A DNA stretch of 8,965 nucleotides from an uncultured Chloroflexota bacterium (GTDB taxonomy: Bacteria > Chloroflexota > Anaerolineae > B4-G1 > DUEL01), in NCBI GenBank assembly GCA_937138275.1, contig CAKZOY010000202.1, forward strand, positions 1-8,965. The letters run 5' to 3'. The notes under the pieces are model-generated. The model did not search any database. It worked only from the letters and a program-made list of their open reading frames with translations, and was not told the DNA's origin. Every line of letters begins with the position of its first letter. Position 1 is the stretch's first letter. This document shows, one piece after another, positions 6,443 through 8,965 of the stretch. Made by a program: the position numbers and the translations under genes.

Positions 6443-6466
6443 GCAAGTGGGCAAGTATGCAAGTAA
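6443..6466 (+). repeat. Octamer tandem repeat GCAAGTNN in the hisC leader
   Basis: GCAAGT starts at 6443, 6451 and 6459, exactly 8 bp apart. The following octamer at 6467-6474 (AGGAGTAA) looks like a degenerate fourth copy and contains part of the ribosome site. The repeat fills most of the predicted leader. Its 8-bp period is shared with the array at the right end of the window, though the unit differs. Confidence 0.6.
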
Positions 6467-6479
6467 AGGAGTAAAGAAG

Positions 6480-7592
6480 ATGAGTCCAGTTCAATTCCAG
6501 CGCGGGTTGGAAAATATTCGGCCGTATGTTCCCGGCAAACCGATTGAGGAAGTGCAACGGGAATACGGCCTCACCCACATCATCAAACTGGCTTCCAACG
6601 AGAACCCCCTGGGACCGTCCCCACGGGCAATGCGGGCACTGGGGGAAGAGGTCTCCCGTATTCACCTCTACCCCGACGGCGATAGTTACGAACTCCGCCA
6701 CGCCCTGGCCCGCCATCTGAATGTACATCCGGACCAGGTAACTGTGGGCAACGGCGCCGACGGCATCATCGTCCAGACCTGCCTGGCCTACCTGGATGAC
6801 GGGGACGAAGTCATCGTCGGCAAGCCGTCCTTCCCCCTCTACGATATCTATACCCACGTGATGCGCGCCCATCTGATCTCCATCCCCCTCCGGGACTACC
6901 GGCTGGACCTGGAAGGAATGGCCGCAGCCATTACTCCTCGCACCAAAATCATCTTCGTCTGCAACCCCAATAACCCAACGGGGACCATCGTTCACGCCGA
7001 CGAGGTGACCACCTTTATGGCGCGCGTCCCCGACCACGTGCTGGTGGTCTTTGACGAAGCGTACTATGAGTTCGTGGACGCCGAAGATTTCCCGGATACT
7101 CTGACCTACGTCCGGGAAGGGCGGCAAAACGTGCTGGTCATCCGCACGTTCTCCAAAATCTACGGCCTGGCAGGGGTGCGATTGGGCTACGGTGTAGCCG
7201 TCCCGGAAGTCCTGGCGCCCCTGCTGAAGGTGAAGGAGCCTTTCGCCGTCAATCGGCTGGCCCAGGCGGCAGGCATCGCCGCACTGGAGGACGATTCGTT
7301 CGTGGAGGGGACGCTGGCCGCAACCGCCAACGGGCGGCAGTTCATCTACCGCGGGATACAGCGCCTGGGACTCTCCTGTATTCCCAGCCATACCAATTTC
7401 GTCCTGGTGCGGGTTGGCCCACGGGCAAGTGAGGTGGTCCAGCGCTTGCTGACGCGCGGGATCATCGTCCGCCCCTGCGATATCTACGACCTGCCCGACT
7501 TCCTGCGCGTTACCATCGGCACCCCAACCCAGAACGTGCAATTCATCGCCGCGCTGGAGGAGGTGCTGAAGGAGTTGGAAATCAGGGGGTAG
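6480..7592 (+). CDS. hisC: Histidinol-phosphate aminotransferase (PLP fold type I)
   Basis: 370 residues from the ATG at 6480. It is expected to transfer an amino group from glutamate to imidazole-acetol phosphate in histidine synthesis. Signatures are SNENPLGPSP (39-48), CNPNNPTGT (161-169), FDEAYYEF (191-198, with D192 and Y195 contacting PLP), SKIYGLAGVRLGYG (225-238, with K226 the Schiff-base lysine) and FLRVTIG (341-347, with the carboxylate-binding R343). The start MSPVQFQRGLENIRPYVPGKP matches the family and is split here as MSPVQFQRGL and ENIRPYVPGKP. AAAGGAG (6465-6471) lies 8 bp upstream. A second in-frame ATG at 6441 would add 13 residues made of repeat sequence. No other his genes are nearby, so a broader aromatic or phenylalanine aminotransferase role cannot be excluded. 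Confidence 0.93.
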   Translation: MSPVQFQRGLENIRPYVPGKPIEEVQREYGLTHIIKLASNENPLGPSPRAMRALGEEVSRIHLYPDGDSYELRHALARHLNVHPDQVTVGNGADGIIVQTCLAYLDDGDEVIVGKPSFPLYDIYTHVMRAHLISIPLRDYRLDLEGMAAAITPRTKIIFVCNPNNPTGTIVHADEVTTFMARVPDHVLVVFDEAYYEFVDAEDFPDTLTYVREGRQNVLVIRTFSKIYGLAGVRLGYGVAVPEVLAPLLKVKEPFAVNRLAQAAGIAALEDDSFVEGTLAATANGRQFIYRGIQRLGLSCIPSHTNFVLVRVGPRASEVVQRLLTRGIIVRPCDIYDLPDFLRVTIGTPTQNVQFIAALEEVLKELEIRG

Positions 7593-7655
7593 GGAAAAGT
7601 GAGCGGTGGAGAGTTGTCGGTTTCGCTCCGATCGCAAAGCAAGCCGGAGATACGG

Positions 7656-8804
7656 ATGTTGACCGGCCTGCGGGTTCTGGACCTTTCCCGGCTCCTGCCT
7701 GGCCCCTACTGTTCCCTCATCCTGGCCGATTTCGGGGCGGAGGTCATCCGGGTGGAGCCGCCGGGCGGCGGCGACTGGACCCGCTATGTCCCTCCGCTGG
7801 CCCCCGATGGTCAGAGTATCCTCTTCCACGCCATCAACCGGGGGAAGAAAAGTCTCACGCTGAACCTCAAGGCCGATGAAGGGCGCGCCGTCTTCCTGCG
7901 TCTGGTGGAGACCGCCGATGTGCTGCTGGAGAGTTTCCGCCCCGGCGTGATGGACCGGCTGAGCCTGGGGTACGAGCGTCTGGCCGAGAGCAACCCGCGG
8001 CTGGTCTACTGCGCGCTCAGCGGGTACGGGCCCGACGGCTCCTACCGGGATCGCGCCGGCCATGACCTGAACTACATCGGCCTGGCAGGACTGCTGGACC
8101 TGACGGGGCCGCGCGAAGGGCCGCCCGTCGTCCCCGGCGCGCCGGTGGCGGACCTGGCGGGCGCGTTATGGGCCGCGCTGGGCATCCTGCTGGCGCTCTG
8201 GGATCGGGAGCGGACCGATCGGGGGCAGCGGGTGGACGCGTCGCTTCTGGGAGGGGCGCTTTCCCTGCTCCCCATCGCCGTCTCCCGCCTGCAGGGGGGC
8301 CAGCCCATGGCCCGCGGCGCCAGCGACCTGACCGGCGGCGTCGTCTGCTACAACGTCTACGAGACCGCCGACGGTGAATACATCACTCTCTCGGCGCTGG
8401 AACCGGAGTTCTGGGCCGCGTTCTGCCGCGCCGCGGGACGGGAGGATTGGCTGGGAGAGCAGTTCGCCCCCGCCGTCCCGGGCAACTGCATCTATGAGGA
8501 AATGCGCACCCTGTTTCGCTCCCACACCCGGGCGGAATGGGCCGAGGCGCTGGGCGGCATGGACGCCTGCCTTGAGCCCGTCTACTCGCTGGTCGAGGCA
8601 CTGGACTCATTCCCGGTGCAGGCCCTGGGGATGGTCCCGCCGTCGGGTTCAGCGGGGCTGCTCCCACCCCTCCGTTTCTCCCAGGCCCCTTCCCCTACCC
8701 CGCGCCCGGCCCCGACCCCCGGCGAACACACCACGGCCATTCTGACCGAACTGGGGTACGACGCCGCAACTATCGCCCGCTGGCGGGGAGTGGGGGTTGT
8801 GTAA
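7656..8804 (+). CDS. CaiB/BaiF-type family III CoA transferase, alpha-methylacyl-CoA racemase-like
   Basis: 382 residues, a normal length. The start MLTGLRVLDLSRLLPGPYCS, followed by LADFGAEVIRVE (23-34), is diagnostic of the family. GHDLNY (135-140) and the segment PVADLAGALWAALGIL (163-178) place H136 and D166 exactly 30 residues apart, the spacing of the catalytic H126 and D156 in the Mycobacterium racemase MCR. LEPEFW (248-253) resembles the segment that supplies the glutamate there. The C-terminal PTPGEHTTAILTELGY is also typical. This favours a 2-methylacyl-CoA racemase or close relative over a formyl- or carnitine-CoA transferase, but substrate is unknown. GGAG at 7646-7649 supports ATG 7656. 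An in-frame GTG at 7599 would add 19 unconserved residues. It lies 63 bp after hisC, probably on the same transcript. Confidence 0.92.
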   Translation: MLTGLRVLDLSRLLPGPYCSLILADFGAEVIRVEPPGGGDWTRYVPPLAPDGQSILFHAINRGKKSLTLNLKADEGRAVFLRLVETADVLLESFRPGVMDRLSLGYERLAESNPRLVYCALSGYGPDGSYRDRAGHDLNYIGLAGLLDLTGPREGPPVVPGAPVADLAGALWAALGILLALWDRERTDRGQRVDASLLGGALSLLPIAVSRLQGGQPMARGASDLTGGVVCYNVYETADGEYITLSALEPEFWAAFCRAAGREDWLGEQFAPAVPGNCIYEEMRTLFRSHTRAEWAEALGGMDACLEPVYSLVEALDSFPVQALGMVPPSGSAGLLPPLRFSQAPSPTPRPAPTPGEHTTAILTELGYDAATIARWRGVGVV

Positions 8805-8805
8805 A

Positions 8806-8940
8806 GGAGCAGGTGAGCAGGAGAGCGGAGGAGCGGGGGAGCGGAGGGGCGGAGGAGCAGGGGAGCGGAGGAGCGGAGGAGCGGAGGGGCGGAGGAGCAG
8901 GGGAGCGGAGGAGCGGAGGAGCAGGGGAGCGGAGGAGCAG
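8806..8940 (+). repeat. Purine-rich octamer tandem array with a 40-bp higher-order repeat
   Basis: Seventeen successive 8-bp units begin two bases after the CoA-transferase stop. The commonest unit is GGAGCGGA, with variants GGAGCAGG, GGGGCGGA, TGAGCAGG, AGAGCGGA and GGAGCGGG. The last copy is 7 of 8. A block of five units is duplicated: 8838-8882 is identical to 8878-8922, a 40-bp tandem repeat. On this strand nearly every base is a purine apart from one C per unit, so the array has strong strand asymmetry and many GG/GGG runs that could form quadruplex-like structures. No gene is visible in it. Confidence 0.9.
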
Positions 8941-8944
8941 TTCC

Positions 8945-8965
8945 TTACGTTTTACTTTATTACGT
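8945..8965. repeat. AT-rich TTACGT repeats at the window edge
   Basis: TTACGT occurs at 8945-8950 and again at 8960-8965, with TTTAC between. The change from the G-rich array to this AT-rich sequence is abrupt. It may begin another short-period repeat cut off by the window end, or be the promoter region of the next gene. Confidence 0.3.

Noticed and set aside
6300..8063. Very long open frame on the minus strand opposite hisC and the CoA-transferase gene
   Set aside because: It lies antisense to two clearly conserved genes, shows no recognisable domain, and is explained by GC-rich codon use leaving few stops on the opposite strand.
8806..8940. CRISPR array
   Set aside because: The units are 8 bp, directly adjoining, without unique spacers, and no cas gene is present.

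Overview
The window looks like chromosomal housekeeping DNA from a moderately GC-rich bacterium, most likely a thermophilic or Anaerolineae-like member of the Chloroflexota. That placement is an inference from three things: the style of the protein sequences, a SpoVS protein outside any sporulation cluster, and short tandem purine-rich arrays between genes. No rRNA, tRNA, CRISPR array, transposase or phage gene is visible.

Layout. Positions 1-363 are an AT-richer intergenic region with two plausible promoters and a perfect palindrome at the expected start site of the first. A rightward cluster follows: a membrane-anchored PIN/TRAM protein (364-1413), cysteinyl-tRNA synthetase cysS (1431-2885), an unrecognised four-helix membrane protein (2867-3319), the 23S rRNA methyltransferase rlmB (3401-4150) and the clamp-loader subunit delta' holB (4156-5211). 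A leftward pair, spoVS (6028-6309) and a PHP phosphoesterase (5204-6052), converges on holB. Their stop codons overlap, and a strong hairpin lies inside the end of holB. A divergent intergenic region (6310-6479) holds a 29-nt hairpin and the hisC promoter. Rightward hisC (6480-7592) and a CaiB/BaiF-type CoA transferase or racemase (7656-8804) follow. The window ends in a 17-unit array of an 8-bp repeat.

How the genes work together. The first cluster is about RNA and translation: a putative PIN nuclease, a tRNA synthetase and an rRNA methylase, joined to a replication clamp-loader gene. Its order resembles the Bacillus subtilis yacL...cysS-mrnC-rlmB region, with the membrane protein in the mrnC position. 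The spoVS-PHP pair is translationally coupled and may also concern nucleic acid or nucleotide turnover. hisC and the CoA-transferase gene have no obvious metabolic link.

I do not see a clear new multi-gene system. The points most worth a second look are the unknown membrane gene in a conserved slot, the coupled spoVS-PHP pair, the regulatory-looking inverted repeats, and the octamer arrays at 6443-6466 and 8806-8940.
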